From Gordius sp. MW1 (taxonomy: Eukaryota > Nematomorpha > Gordioida > Gordea > Gordiidae), in contig OZ038526.1 of assembly GCA_964036665.1 (NCBI GenBank), positions 11,966,001-12,030,000 on the forward strand: a DNA stretch of 64,000 bases, in the 5' to 3' direction. Both the position numbers and the translations under genes were made by a program. The notes under the pieces were generated by a model. The model had not been told where the DNA came from. It worked only from the letters and a program-made list of their open reading frames with translations, and searched no databases. This document shows positions 24,779-36,729 of this stretch, one piece after another (positions within the stretch are counted from its first letter, which is position 1; the number at the start of each line of letters is the position of its first letter).

Positions 24779-25087
24779 ATGCGCCTTATAAATTTGTCAA
24801 CTTTTTTGCTTAAATTCATATGTTTTTTGTATTTGATTATTGCTTGTCTACTAATTCATTACATTTCCTCTAAAAAATCTTCCCAACAGTTTAGTTGCAT
24901 AATGTTAAGAGAGATTTTATACCTCAAAAAATATGTACTTTTCAGTGCAAATTTCACGACAAACTCATTTTATCCTGCTGTAAATAAATACGAGCAACTT
25001 AGAGATGGTGCAATGCCTAACATTTCTAAGTTACCAGATAATCTCCAAAAGTTAATTTATTTAAGTTACACATTTAATCACTATTAA
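24779..25087 (+). CDS. Hypothetical 102-codon frame with an N-terminal hydrophobic segment
   Basis: The first 35 residues include a hydrophobic stretch (LLKFICFLYLIIACLLIHYI), followed by a polar C-terminal part ending LSYTFNHY. An acceptor-like TACTTTTCAG lies inside. I do not recognise it, it lies in AT-rich DNA and directly abuts a LINE fragment, so a chance frame is quite possible. Confidence 0.2.
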   Translation: MRLINLSTFLLKFICFLYLIIACLLIHYISSKKSSQQFSCIMLREILYLKKYVLFSANFTTNSFYPAVNKYEQLRDGAMPNISKLPDNLQKLIYLSYTFNHY

Positions 25088-25089
25088 TG

Positions 25090-26280
25090 GTGTCTTCTTC
25101 GTTACCATTTTTGTTTTAATAGGTTTATTCCATTGTGACTGGGTCATTGCCAAATCTTGACTAATCTCTTTTGTTTTCATAACTTTATCGACTTGCCCTT
25201 GTGACACGGGGTCGTCCTCTTCTTCTTTTTCCCGGTACCTACATGTCCAGTACTTTCGATTCACGTCATTCGTGTCCCATCTTAGTATATGCCCATACCA
25301 CCTTAGCAGATTTTCGTTAATCAGGTCCGCCATAGGTTGAATACCCATTTTTGTAATGAGAAAGTCATTCGTCATATGGTCGAGCTTACTTTAAGCTCCA
25401 CCATATCATTCTCATCTTTGTGGCTTGTAATAGCTTTCCTTCCGTGGGTGTTTAATGCCCATGTTTCACTTCCATAGAGTAACACCGGTCTAACGATGGA
25501 TTTGTAAGCTTTGCTCTTCAACCATATTGGCATTATCCTGTCGCACATTACACCGGATATAATTTGCCATTTAAGCCATCCTTTTTGGATCTGTTGCGCA
25601 ACCTCCCTCTTGATGTAGCATCGAGCCGAGGTATGTAAATCTGTCTACTTTTGGGTACTTTAGACGGCCATCCAGCGATGGGGTGCTTGTACTGTTCAGT
25701 TACATATATACCGTTTTTTGATCGTTGACCTTTAAACCATATCCAGCTAAGCACTTTGACCACTTTTCGGCTTCTTCGAATACTTTCTCCCTTGTTTCCT
25801 CGCATAGTACTATATCATCGGCATATAGCATACACCATGGCGATGGCTGAATGTCCCTCTTTATCGTGTCTATAATTATATTAAATAAAAAGGGACTTAA
25901 AGCAGATCCTTGATGAAATCCAATTTTAACCTGAAAAGATTTAGAGTCTCCAACTGTCGTCCTAACGCAAGAGTTTAGGCCTCATAAATATTTTTCATAA
26001 GCCGTATATTTGGGTCAGGGATATTTTGTTTTCTCAAACCATATTATTTCTCCACCATACTTATCCATCATTTGTCTTAGTGCGAAGATTCGGATCGATT
26101 GTGGATTTGTCGGTCACACATCGGAATTGGTAGCCGATATTTCCAGCTCGTTTTTCAGCCTTGCTACTAAGTTCCAAAAGCTTCCTCTGTAATTGCCCCA
26201 GTCCTGAGGGTCTCCTTGGCCTTTAAATAAGGGTAAGAACGTGCTTGCCTCCATTTGATTAGGAATTCGTTCGCAATATC
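25090..26280 (-). pseudogene. RTE-like LINE fragment: reverse transcriptase and C-terminal region
   Basis: On the minus strand the translation shows ANQFRC...KSTIDPI near 26110, then the intact catalytic box MLYADDIVLCEE near 25820 followed by KWSKCLAGYGLKVNDQKT. The tail contains ENLLRWYGHILRWD near 25300. These are typical of RTE-type endonuclease/reverse-transcriptase LINEs. Several frameshifts interrupt the frame (separate pieces at 25061-25375 and 25548-25805). It is 5'-truncated within the RT domain. Confidence 0.78.
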
Positions 26281-26284
26281 TTGT

Positions 26285-28115
26285 AAAGGAGGTGGAACGA
26301 AACTAAAGCTCGGGAGTTAGGAGTAGGATATAAACTATTCTACAGTAGGACACAAAATCGTTGAAACGGGGTCGGTATCGTTCTAAGCGAATCGTTCAAG
26401 GACAAGGAGGTGGAAGTCAAGCTTTGTTCAGACAGGCTAATGTTACGGAAGACTGCCGATCAAGGCGGCCTCCTAACAAATTGGGTGTATGAAATCAGAG
26501 AAAGACATATTCTTCGATTCATTGGTACAAGCAATAGGAAAGGAAGAAAGGCTAATTATTGGGGCGGATTTCATCGCTCACGTAGGGAAAGATCGCCTCC
26601 GGTGTGAACGCATTCATGGAGGCTATGGATGTGGTCTGAAGAACAAAGAAGGGGATTCTCCAAGTATCCCAACCATACGACATGGCGATCGTTATCACCT
26701 ATTTTCAAAAACGTGAAGATCATATTGTGTCGTATAGAAGTAAGAAGCATTTTAGTCAAATTGACTATCTGCTCATACGGCGATAAGACTTATGGAGTAT
26801 TAAAGATTGCAAAGTAATACCGGGAGAAGAAACCGCAAGGCAACATCGTCCCCTTGTTATGGATCCTGACAGAAGAGTATTTCCCGAAAGAAAAAAGGTC
26901 TATGAACGTGGAATTCGATACGAAAGGCTAAAGGATACGTCGACAAACGGAAAACACCATTAAAAAGCCTCCTCGCTCTTGGGTGCAAAGATATTGCAAA
27001 GGAACGTAGACGATTGGGAGACGCTAATTAAGGACATAAAGGAAATACCGATTCGAGTTCTAAGACAGACCAAAAGAGGCAAAGCTATGATGAATATGGA
27101 ACTATGGTGGTGGGATCAATCGGTTAAGGATTTCATCGAAAGAAGGAAAAATCTATAGAGATGATGGCATAAATCAAAATTTCGGAGGATTATCAAGAGT
27201 ATAATCAAAATTTCGGAGGATTATCAAGAGTATAGGGAGGAGAGAGCCTCAAAAAAGGCCGTTGCAATGAGATGGCACACAAACTGGACCACAAAGGGGC
27301 GATAGGCTTGTGTACAAATTTCCCAAGATAGGGGAGAAGAAATTGGCGAAGTCGGAGTTCTTAAAATAGTCAAAAACGAGAAGGGTCAAACCTTATCATA
27401 ATAAAGCAGAAGTAAGTGATGGAAAGGTGGAAAGGATATTTTAAAAAACTTATGAATATTACAAATGACAAATCCCTTTCCGGTATTGAGCCAAACATAA
27501 GCATGGTCGAATTGAGAATGAAGTTTGGACATTGATGAACAAGCTGCGAAAAGGAAAAGCTAATGGTTCAGATTAAATATCTACGGAAGCATTGCTAGGG
27601 TGCTGTGAAGAAGGGTCCCGACCATGACGAACCTCTTTAACAAGATGCTGGTATAAGAGCGAATTCCTAATCAATGGAGATAAAACACGATTTTGCCTTT
27701 ATTTAAAGGCAAAGGAGATCATTAGGAGTATGGCAATAACAGAGGTATTAAGCTAACTTGCCACTCCTTCATGCATGGAAAGGATATTAATAACATGGCT
27801 GAAAAACGAGTTGGAAATATCAGCTAACCAATTCCGATATGTGGCCGGCAAATCCACAATCGACCCAATCTTCGCACTAAGACACATGATGGATAAATAT
27901 GGTGAAAAGAGAAGAGACCTACAAATGGTCTTTATCGACCTGGAAGCTTTTGCCACGGTCTTTTGCGATTTAATATGGAGGTGCCAAAGAAAATCAGATA
28001 TCCCTGTCGCATATAATACGGCTTATGAAAAATATAAAACCTCAAATTCTTGCGTTAGGACGACAGTTGGAGACTTTCAGTTGAAATTGGATTAAAATAA
28101 GGTTCTGCTTTAAGC
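26285..28115 (+). pseudogene. RTE-like LINE fragment: AP endonuclease and start of reverse transcriptase
   Basis: The plus-strand translation contains ARELGVGYKLFYS near 26310, then RLIIGADFIAHVGKD and RIHGGYG near 26545-26625 (AP-endonuclease blocks), and further on SANQFRYVAGKSTIDPIFAL and MVFIDLEAF near 27810-27950 (first RT blocks). Frameshifts and stops are numerous. The right end is cut by another repeat starting at TTAATTGCTATGCAATTTAT. It overlaps in content by about 400 bp with the inverted fragment at 25090-26280, so the two are separate copies. Confidence 0.78.
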
Positions 28116-28116
28116 A

Positions 28117-30480
28117 CCTTTTTAATTGCTATGCAATTTATGGGTTCGCTTTTTGTTGTCCGTCCGTTGTCCGTCCGTCCGTTCGTCCTCCAACGTTCTT
28201 ACACCCTCTTTCAGCTTTTGACTTGCTGGTTCAATCCCCGGAGAGGACAAAATTTTTTTTTAAATTAAATTAATATATTGTTCTTGTTAATACCATTGAT
28301 AATATGACTTTTTGACGGTGTCCTGGCTACTGACCAATGAAGAAAATGACCATTGGCCAAATTATAAATCGCTTTTTTTCGTTTTTGAATTTGTTTATTA
28401 GGTTAACATTGATAAATACCCTATGGGTATGGCCCCCCCTTCAAGAGCCTATGCCTCTACTGATATGGGTCCCTGTACCCCTACAAAGGCTTATGCCTCT
28501 ACTGATGTGGGTTCGAATTCCGGCAAGGGCAAATTTTTTTTATTTTTTTGTATTGAATTATATTGTTCTTTCTAATACCATTGATAATATGACTTTTTGG
28601 CCGTCCGCTGGCTATTGGTCAATGAAAAAAATGACCATTGATCAAAGTGAGATTAAACTCGATTTTTTTTCTTGATTATAATTATAGGCTAGTTATTTGG
28701 CTATCTGCTAACCATTAGAAAAGATCACCACTGGCCAAAGTGATGGAAAATTTGTATAAATAATTAACTAATCATTTTGCATTTAATGGACCCTATAGGC
28801 ATTCGCGCCCCTTCCCACCTTTCTCGTCCATAAATTGTATAGCAAATATGCTACTTTTATACGGAGTATAAATGAGTTTCGTTCTTCCTTTCCTTCCCTT
28901 CCCCCCTTCCCTTCCCCTCCTCCACTTCCCCCACCCCCTTCCCACGAGGGCCAAAGGCCCGAGTTTTATTAATTGTGCAATTTTGGGCTCGCTTTTTGGT
29001 GTCCATCTGTCCGTCCGTCCGTCCGTCCGTTACCTATTTTCGTTTCAACTTTCTGACTTGCTGGTTCAACACCCGGAGAGGACAATTTTTTTTTAAATTA
29101 AATTAATATTTTGTTCTTGTTAATACCATTGATAATATGACTTTTTGACCGTGTCCGGGCTACTGAACAATAAAAAAAACCATTGGCCAAATTGTGAATA
29201 GAAATTTTTTTTTCGTTTTGAATTGGTATATTAGGTTAACATTGATAATTACCCTATGCCCTCACCTACAAGGGCAGATGCCTCTACTGATATGCGTCCC
29301 TGTGCCCCCCCCTCCTACAAAAGCCTATGCCTCTAATGATGTGGGTTTGAATCCCGGCGAGGTCAAATTCTTAATTGCTGGTTCGATACCCGAAGAGGGC
29401 AAAATTTTTATTTTTTTTAAATTAAATTAATATATAGTTCCTGTTAATACCATTGATAATATGACTTTTTGACCGTGTCCTGGCTACTGACCAATGAAAA
29501 AAATGACCATTGGCTAAAGTATAAATCGAAATTTTTTTTTCGTTTTTGAATTGGTATATTAGGTTAACATTAATAATTACCCTGTGCCCTCCCCTAGAAG
29601 GGCCTATGCCTCTACTGATATGGGTCCTTGTGCCCCCCCCTCCTACAAAAGCCTATGCCTTTACTGATTTGGGTTCAAATCCCGGTGGCAAATTCTTAAT
29701 GGTTGGTTCGAATCCTGGAGAGGGCAAAATTTTTATTTTTTTAAATTAAATTAATATATTGTTCTTGTTAATCCCATTGATAATATGACTGGCCGTCCGC
29801 TGACTGCTGATTAATGGAAAAAAATGACCATTGGCAAAAGTGTGTAGCGAAATTTTTTTTTCGTTTTTGAGTTAATATATTTGGTTAACATTGACAATTA
29901 CCCTATGCCCTCCCCTACAAAGGCCTATGCCTCTACTAATATGGGTCCCAGTGCCCCTATAAAGGCTTATGCCTCTACTTATCTGGGTTAGAATCCCGGA
30001 TAGTGCAAACTTTTCATAATTTTTATTATATAATTAATATATTGTTCTTGTTAATACCATTGAAAATATGACTTTTTGACGGTGTCCTGGCTACTGACCA
30101 ATGAAGAAAATGACCATTGGCCAAATTATAAATCGCTTTTTTTCGTTTTTGAATTTGTTTATTAGGTTAACATTGATAAATACCCTATGGGTATGGCCCC
30201 CCCCCTTCAAGGGCCTATGCCTCTACTGATATGGGTCCCTGTACCCCTACAAAGGCTTATGCCTCTAGTGATGTGGGTTTGAATCCCGGCAAGGGCAAAT
30301 TTTTTTTTATTTTTTTGTATTTAATTATATTGTTCTTTTTAATACCATTGATAATATGACTTTTCGGCCGTCCGCTGACTACTGACCAATGAAAAAAATG
30401 ACCATTGACCAAAGTGAGATTAAACTCGATTTTTTTTCTTGATTATAATTATAGGCTAGTTATTTGGCTATCTGCTAACC
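28117..30480 (+). repeat. Repeat cluster, plus-oriented units with tRNA-type B boxes
   Basis: Several units follow one another. Each opens with TTAATTGCTATGCAATTTAT GGGCTCG and a (GTCC)n tract or starts internally. It continues with a B-box-like GGTTCGAATCCCGG or GGTTCAATCCCCGG plus GAGGGCAAATTTTT, then TTAATACCATTGATAATATG, the inverted pair CCAATG...CATTGG, and CCTATGCCTCTACTGATATG. GGTTCGANTCC is the consensus of the Pol III B box, so SINE-like origin is likely. No A box was securely placed. ORFs in it are chance frames. Confidence 0.75.
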
Positions 30481-30485
30481 ATTAG

Positions 30486-30700
30486 AAACTCGGGCCTTCG
30501 GCCCTCGTGGGAAGGGGGAGAAGGGAAGGGAAGAGGGGAAGGGAAGGGGGGACGACTCATCTGTACTTCGTATAAATGTATCATATTTGCTATGCAATTT
30601 ATGGGCGAGAAAGGTGGGAAGGGGCGAGAATGCCTATAGGGGGGTATTAAATGCCTAATGATTAATTAATTATTTATACAAATTTTCCATTATAGGCAAA
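30486..30700 (-). repeat. Inverted copy of the hairpin and polypyrimidine repeat end
   Basis: The sequence CGGGCCTTCGGCCCTCGTGG with GGGAAGGG purine units is the reverse complement of the block at 541-630. It is followed by AAAGGTGGGAAGGGGCGAGA and TGCCTATAGGGG. Confidence 0.8.
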
Positions 30701-30904
30701 ATGATATAGGCAAAATGTAATATAGGCAAGGGTTAGGGTTAGATTTAGTGTTTGCATCTAGTTGCGTATTACATTAATTTTATGGCCTTTAGTGATTATG
30801 GGTCTAACAAACATTATATTATAAAACAACATAATGTTAAGAATTTGCAGAATTGTTGGGAGAAATTTTTTGTTGAATTTGAACAATTTTTAATTAAAAA
30901 AATC

Positions 30905-31611
30905 AAAAATTTGGCCAATGGTCACTTTTTCTCTATTGGTCAGTACCAACAGATACTCTATAAGTCAATGATAGCCAAAAAAAACGGAAAAAAAATTTTG
31001 ATGCTCACTTTGGCCAATGGTCATTTTTTTCCATTGGTCAGCAGCCAGCACACGGTAAAAGTGGATATAAATTTATAAGAGTAAAAAAAACGAAAAAAAA
31101 ATTTTCGAATCACATTTTGGCCAATGCTCATTTTTTTCCATTGGTCAGCAGCCAGGACACGGTAAAAGTGGATATAAATTCATAATAGTCAAAAAAAACG
31201 AAAAAAAAGTTTTCGAATCACATTTTGGCCAATGGTCATTTTATTCCATTGGTCAGCAGCCAGCGGACGGCCAAAAAGTGATAATAGCAATGGTAGGAAC
31301 AGGAACAATCATAATAGTCAAAAAAAAAACGAAAAAAATAATTTCGATTCACATTTTGGCCAATGGTCATTTTTTTCATTGGTCAGCAGCCAACGGACGG
31401 CCAAAAAGTCATAATATCAATGGTAGTAACAGGAACAATCATAATAGTCAAAAAAAAACGAAAAAATAAACTCGGAATCACATTTTGGCCAATGGTCATT
31501 TTATTCCATTGGTCAGCAGCCAACGGACGGCCAAAAAGTCTTATTATCAATGATAGTAACAAGAACAATCAGAAGAGTCAAAAAAAACTCCGGGATTCTA
31601 ACCCAAAAACT
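30905..31611 (-). repeat. Tandem array, unit about 105-130 bp, six copies
   Basis: Each unit has TTTTGGCCAATGGTCATTTT, ATTGGTCAGCAGCCAG, GGACGGCCAAAAAGTC or GGACACGGTAAAAGTGG, and then AATAGTCAAAAAAAACG. Unit starts are at about 30911, 31011, 31120, 31225, 31357 and 31484. It is the reverse complement of the units at 28.2-30.4 kb. Overlapping Lys/Asn-rich frames are artefacts. Confidence 0.85.
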
Positions 31612-32078
31612 AGTTAAATTGCATAGCAATTAGAAGTAAACAACTTTTATTTATGTTTATTATATAACATTGGTCAGCAGCCAGCGGACGGCCAAAAAGT
31701 CATAATAGCAATGGTAGAAACAGGAACAATCATAATAATCAAAAAAAACGAAAAAAATAATTTCGATTCACATTTTGGCCAATGGTCATTTTTTTCATTG
31801 GTCAGCAGCCAGCGGACGGCCAAAAATTCTTATTATCAATGATAGTAACAAGAACAATCATAAGAGTCAAAAAAACTCCGGGATTCTAACCCAAAACTAG
31901 TTAAATTGCATAGCAATTAAAGAGTAAACAACTTTTATTTATGTTTATTATATAACTAGTTAAATTGCATAGCATTAAAAGTAAACAACTTTTATCTATG
32001 TTTATTATATAACAAAAACTAGTTAAATTGCATAGCAATTAAAAGTAAACAACTTTTATTTATGTTTATTATATAATA
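31608..32078. repeat. Short tandem repeat of about 60 bp with an embedded satellite unit
   Basis: Four copies of ACTAGTTAAATTGCATAGCA ATTAAAAGTAAACAAC and TTTATTTATGTTTATTATAT occur at about 31608, 31897, 31957 and 32015. The first two are separated by one more unit of the array to the left (31665-31895). Confidence 0.8.
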
Positions 32079-32101
32079 GATAATTTAACAAATCTTATAT
32101 A

Positions 32102-32350
32102 TAACACACCGAGGGAGATAGAGATGAGGGGTGGGGCACCTCTTATGCATTAATTTAAAAAATAACACAGCGAGGGAGATAGAGATGAGGGGTGGGGCAC
32201 CTCTTTCTCATGCATTAATTTAAAAAAGCGATAACCTAATATACCCAATGCAAATAGATAGGGAGGACAAAGGACAACGGACAACGGACAACGGACAACG
32301 GACAACGGACAACCAAAAACGAGCCCATAAATTGCATAGCAATTAAAAAG
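32102..32350 (-). repeat. Two GAGATGAGGGGTGGGGC tandem copies and an inverted GTCC-tract repeat end
   Basis: The block GAGGGAGATAGAGATGAGGG GTGGGGCACCTC...ATGCATTAAT occurs twice in tandem (about 62 bp). It is followed by ACCTAATATACCCAATGC, an (ACGGACA)n tract and GAGCCCATAAATTGCATAGC. A further copy of the same series lies at 44023-44180. Confidence 0.8.
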
Positions 32351-32359
32351 ATCACCACT

Positions 32360-33770
32360 GGCCAAAGTGATGGAAAATTTGTATATATAATTAACTAATC
32401 ATTTTGCATTTAATAGACCCTATAAGCATTCGCGCCCCTTCCCACCTTTCTCGCCCATAAATTGTATAGCAAATATGCTACTTTTATACGGAGTATAGAT
32501 GAGTTTCGTTCTTCCTTCCCTTCCACCCTTCCCTTCCCCTCCTCCACTTCCCCCTCCCCCTTCCCACGAGGGCCGAAGGCCCGAGTTTTATTAATTGCTG
32601 TGCAATTTATGGGCTCGCTTTTTGGTGTCCGTCTGTCCGTCCGTCCGTCCGTTACCTATTTTCGTTTTAACTTTCTGACTTGCTAGTTCAACACCCGGAG
32701 AGGACAATTTTTTTTTTAACTTAAATTAATATTTTGTTTTTGTTAATACCATTGATAATATGACTTTTTGACCATGTCCTGGCTACTGAACAATAAAAAA
32801 AATGACCATTGGCCAAATTGTGAGTAGAAATTTTTTTTTCATTTTGAATTGGTATATTAGGTTAACATTGATAATTACCCTATGCCCTCACCTACAAGGG
32901 CAGATGCCTCTACTGATATGCGTCCCTGTGCCCCCCCTCCTACAAAAGCCTATGCCTCTACTGATGTGGGTTCGAATCCCGGCGAGGGCAAATTCTTAAT
33001 TGCTGGTTCGATACCCGAAGAGGGCAAAATTTTTATTTTTTTTTTAAATTGAATTAATATATAGTTCCTGTTAATACCATTGATAATATGACTTTTTGAC
33101 CGTGTCCTGGTTACTGACCAATAAAAAAAATGACCACTGGCCAAAGTATAAATCAAAAATTTTTTTTTCGTTTTTGAATTGGTGTATTAGGTTAAACATT
33201 GACAATTACCCTATGCCCTCCCCTACAAAGGCCTATGCCTCTACTGATATGGGTCCCTGTGCCCCTACAAAGGTTTATGCTTTAACTGATGTGGGTTCGA
33301 ATCCCGGAGAGGGCAAATTTTTTTAATTTATATTATTTAATTAATATATTGTTCCTGTTAATACCATTGGTAATATATCTTCTTGACCGTGTCCTGGCTA
33401 CTGACCAATGAAAAAAATGACCATTGTCCAAATTGTGATTCGAAATTTTTTTTCTCGTTTTTTTTCAAATTAATGTATTGTTTTTGTTAATACCGTTGAT
33501 TATATGGCTTTTTGGCCGTCCGCTGGCTGCTGACCAATGGAAAAAAATGACCATTGGCCAAAGTGTGAATCGAAATTTTTTTTTCGTTTTTTTTTGACTC
33601 GTATGTATTTATAAACCGTCTCTTGGTTCTGACCAATAAAAAAAATGACCATTGGCCAAATTGTGATTTGAAATTTGTTTTTCGTTTTTTTGGTCTCTTA
33701 TGTATTTATATCCTTTTTAACCGTGTCCTGGCTATTGACCAATGAAAAAAATGACCATTGGCTAAATTGT
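32360..33770 (+). repeat. Repeat cluster, plus-oriented units continued
   Basis: A second series of units with the same blocks as 28117-30480: the polypyrimidine/hairpin end (32505-32590), a (GTCC)n tract (32630-32652), and several B-box-like sites (GGTTCGATACCCGAAG at 33004, GGTTCGAATCCCGG at 32969 and 33294). CCAATG/CATTGG inverted pairs follow. No coding capacity. Confidence 0.75.
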
Positions 33771-33947
33771 ATTTATTTCGTTGATTAGGGCGGCATCTAA
33801 TGAATGATAAAAGAAATTTATGAGCAGGAAACTTAGTTACAAATGGTAAACATTTATTCATTTCCTTGTCATATGTCAATAAGAAATCAATTTAAATTTC
33901 ATGAAAATATACTTTGTAATTTATCAAAAAAATATGCTTCTAAAATG

Positions 33948-34124
33948 CATGGGCCTAGCCAGGGGGGGGCAGACAGGAGCGGCTGCCCCCCCCCCCCTTT
34001 TAATTTAAAAATCAGTTAATTTTAATATATAGTTATAGGTAACCTTTCAAAAAGTTATTTTTTTGCCCCTCTTTAGATCATTATTGCCCCCCCCTCTCTA
34101 GTTCCAATTCTGGCTACGCCCATG
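33948..34124. mobile_element. MITE of the CATGGGCGTAGCC family with 8-bp TSD
   Basis: It starts CATGGGCCTAGCCAGG and ends TTCTGGCTACGCCCATG. The flanking octamers CTAAAATG and TTAAAATG differ by one base. The interior has G- and C-runs around GCGGCTGCCCC and no coding sequence. Confidence 0.85.
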
Positions 34125-34544
34125 TTAAAATGCATTAATTGCTATGTTTTAAATAATTAACGATTTTAAAATGACATTTTAATATCTTATATTTGAAAAT
34201 AATTAAGAAAAATGGCGGGGTTGTTAAGATTTTAATGAAGATACTTTTAGGTTAATTGCGGCACTCCTAAATGAGTTTTTCAAAATCAAACAATCTGTAG
34301 GGAAGTGAGCATGTTCAAAAATTAACGATTCATCACGACTAGATAACCTCTCTTCCCTCTCCCCCTCCCTATAAAATTAATAGTTTTTCTACGCATGGGG
34401 TAATATATTTTAATCTAAACCAATTATCGATTTTTTTAATTGCTATGTAATTTGGTCAAGTTTGATTGGATTTGAAAAGTTGGACAAACCCCGAAATAAA
34501 TAAGTTTTATAATTCCTTTTTTTATAGAAAACCGATGATTTTAA

Positions 34545-34990
34545 TTGCTATGCAATTTATGGGCTCGCTTTTTGGTGTCCGTTGTCCGTCCGTCCGTTGT
34601 CCTTCCTTTCAACTTTCTGACTTACTGGTTCGATACCCGGAGAGGACAAATTTTTTTTTAAATTAAATTAATATATTGTTCTTGTTAATACCATTGATAA
34701 TATAACTTTTTGACCGTGTCCTGGCTACTGACCAATGAAAAAAATGACCATTGGCCAAATTGTGAATCGAAATTTGTTTTTGTTTTTGAATTGGTATATT
34801 AGGTTAACAATGATAATTATCCTAAGCCCTCCCCTACAAGAGCCTATGCCTCTACTTATATGGGTCCCTGTGCCCCCCCCCCCTACAAAAGCTTGTGCCT
34901 CTACTAATGTGGGTTCGAATCCCGGCTAGGGAAAATTTTTTTAATTTTTATTATTTAATTAATATATTGTTCTTGTTGATACTATTGAAG
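34545..34990 (+). repeat. Isolated plus-oriented unit of the tRNA-B-box repeat
   Basis: It starts TTTTAATTGCTATGCAATTT, carries GTCCGTTGTCCGTCCGTCCG, a site GGTTCGATACCCGGAGAGGA, the CCAATG/CATTGG pair and a second box GGTTCGAATCCCGG near 34910. It then runs into T-rich sequence. Confidence 0.75.
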
Positions 34991-35011
34991 ATATGTTTTT
35001 GACCGTGTCCT

Positions 35012-35105
35012 GGCTTATGCCGAAGGTGGAAATTGAAACTGGGATTTGCATTATTGAACTGCCTTGCGCGTAGATTAATTCCATGGTTAATGGATTGACC
35101 GCTAT
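35012..35105 (-). repeat. Possible tRNA-derived SINE fragment
   Basis: On the minus strand, CAGTTTCAATTTCCACC resembles a B box and lies about 45 nt after GCGGTCAATCCATTAACC. The fit is loose. No A-tail was recognised. Confidence 0.3.
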
Positions 35106-35286
35106 GTTGAAAATTTAAACAAGTTATTATTTCATATATTAAACACGTCTAACTTATAAAGAAACAATTATTACACTGTTGTATCAAGAATTAGCTTTAC
35201 AAAATAATTGCAAATATATACAAGTTGTTATTTCATAGATTAAACATCTATCTTATAAAGTAACAATTATTACATATACTATACAC

Positions 35287-35440
35287 TAGTGTTGTAAAAA
35301 CGGCTGGGTTTCCTTTTGGTCTGTTTATCGTAGTCGACCTTTAGGCTTAGTCAAGATTCGAAAAACAGACCAGAAAGGACCGTTAGTCTTAGTTGAACCA
35401 AAGGTCTACTAAACAAAACCCAGGCGTTTTTACAACACTA
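35287..35440. mobile_element. Palindromic hAT-like MITE, relative of the copy in SETDB1 intron 2
   Basis: It starts TAGTGTTGTAAAAACGGCTG and ends CAGGCGTTTTTACAACACTA. The 8-bp flanks (CTATACAC and CTACTACA) do not match cleanly, so the target-site duplication is eroded or absent. Confidence 0.75.
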
Positions 35441-35663
35441 CTACTACATACTTTATTGGGAGCTAATTATTAAGTAAGGCAGCCCATATAGGCTATGATC
35501 TGGTAAGATTGATTTTATAACACTACCAAAAAGTGCAAAATTAAATGTTTTTTCTAACACAAAATTGAGGAGGAATCAAATATTTCCATTTAAATGTTTG
35601 TGTAAATGATAAAAAAAATTTAATGATAAAAAGAAAAAAAGTTTAAATTTGATGTTTAATCAC

Positions 35664-35805
35664 CTTGGCAATGCCGACTTCCATCTCCTATAAAACCATA
35701 TTTGCATTTACATTTGAAATCTGCGGGCCCATTTCCAAATTGAAGCCACTTAGCTTCTCGGTGACAAATAGATGGAGTGCACATGACGATTTTATGTTTT
35801 CCCAT
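35664..35805 (-). CDS. EGF-like domain exon or exon relic
   Basis: On the minus strand an open stretch encodes MCTPSICHREAKW...FKCKCKYGFIGDG and HCQ, then a donor-like CCAAG|GTGATT. Spacing C-x4-C...C-x-C-x2-GF-x-GDG-x3-C fits a calcium-binding-type EGF repeat, as in extracellular or membrane receptors. Five of six cysteines are present, and the third is replaced by tryptophan. The frame is closed by a stop upstream of 35805, and no acceptor AG lies between that stop and the domain, so the exon may be a decayed relic. No sister EGF exons were found nearby. Confidence 0.5.
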
Positions 35806-35829
35806 AAAAGTTTAAAATAAACTTTAGGA

Positions 35830-36729
35830 TATACAATAAAAATTTAAAAATAAAGCAAATTATGTTTTAATCAACACTCGAGTCTGTTAATTATTTCTAG
35901 TTGCAATTTGCTAAATTGAGCTTAAGTACATAAAAATATGTGTTATGCTTTGAAAATAACTTGTATTCAAGTTAGAATAAGTTTAGGAATGCCTTTAATG
36001 ATAGTAATTTTTCGCATAAATAGCTAGCGTGGTAAAATGAGTAAATGACAGACCATATATAGTTTCAATAAATATTTATACTTTAATATTGCTTTCGCGC
36101 GGAAATAGGTTTTTCCTAATAAATAAGGGATCAAAATTATAACGTTTTTAGAAAATCCTCTATAAAGACTGAAAACTACATCAAGTCCCCATAAGTAGAT
36201 GGAAGGGTCATAGAGGGGGCAATATAACACAGGTCTACAAAAAAACATCCCGCTCTCTAACCTATAATTATTAGAGAATTTTGCGCTGATTAATAATGTG
36301 TTTTTAGTTATTTTTCAAAAACCTCCCGTTTTTAAGATAAACGAGGTTGAAGGTGCAAAAAATGCCCATTTTACCCCTTTTTTAGGCTCAATAGCCACTA
36401 AATTTTTAATTTATATCAAAAAATATTCATTTATTCTTGTAGATTAAAGTTTCATCTATACGTCCATTATTTTATTTTTTTTATATCATCCTTATATTTA
36501 AATTTATACGCGTTTGCGTAAACCCTTCTCCTTATCAAAATTCGTCCCACGATGTCTGGTAAACGGAGTACATTAGAGTTCTTACAGCGTACGCGATGTT
36601 TACTAACACATATCTCTCCCTTCACCTAATCTCCTCTCTTTTTCCTCCACTCCCACCTCCTCCATGTGTGCTTGGATAGATTTGGGGGCGGGAGTGAAAG
36701 AGGTGGAGAAAGGGAGAGAGAGATAGCTC
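35830..36729. other. AT-rich stretch, no gene recognised
   Basis: Only short frames. A purine-rich segment precedes the R2-like fragment at 36730. Nothing else is identifiable. Confidence 0.4.

Noticed and set aside
30905-31611. Regularly spaced repeats that could suggest a CRISPR array
   Set aside because: Units are 100-130 bp, adjacent and degenerate, without unique spacers, in a eukaryotic repeat field.
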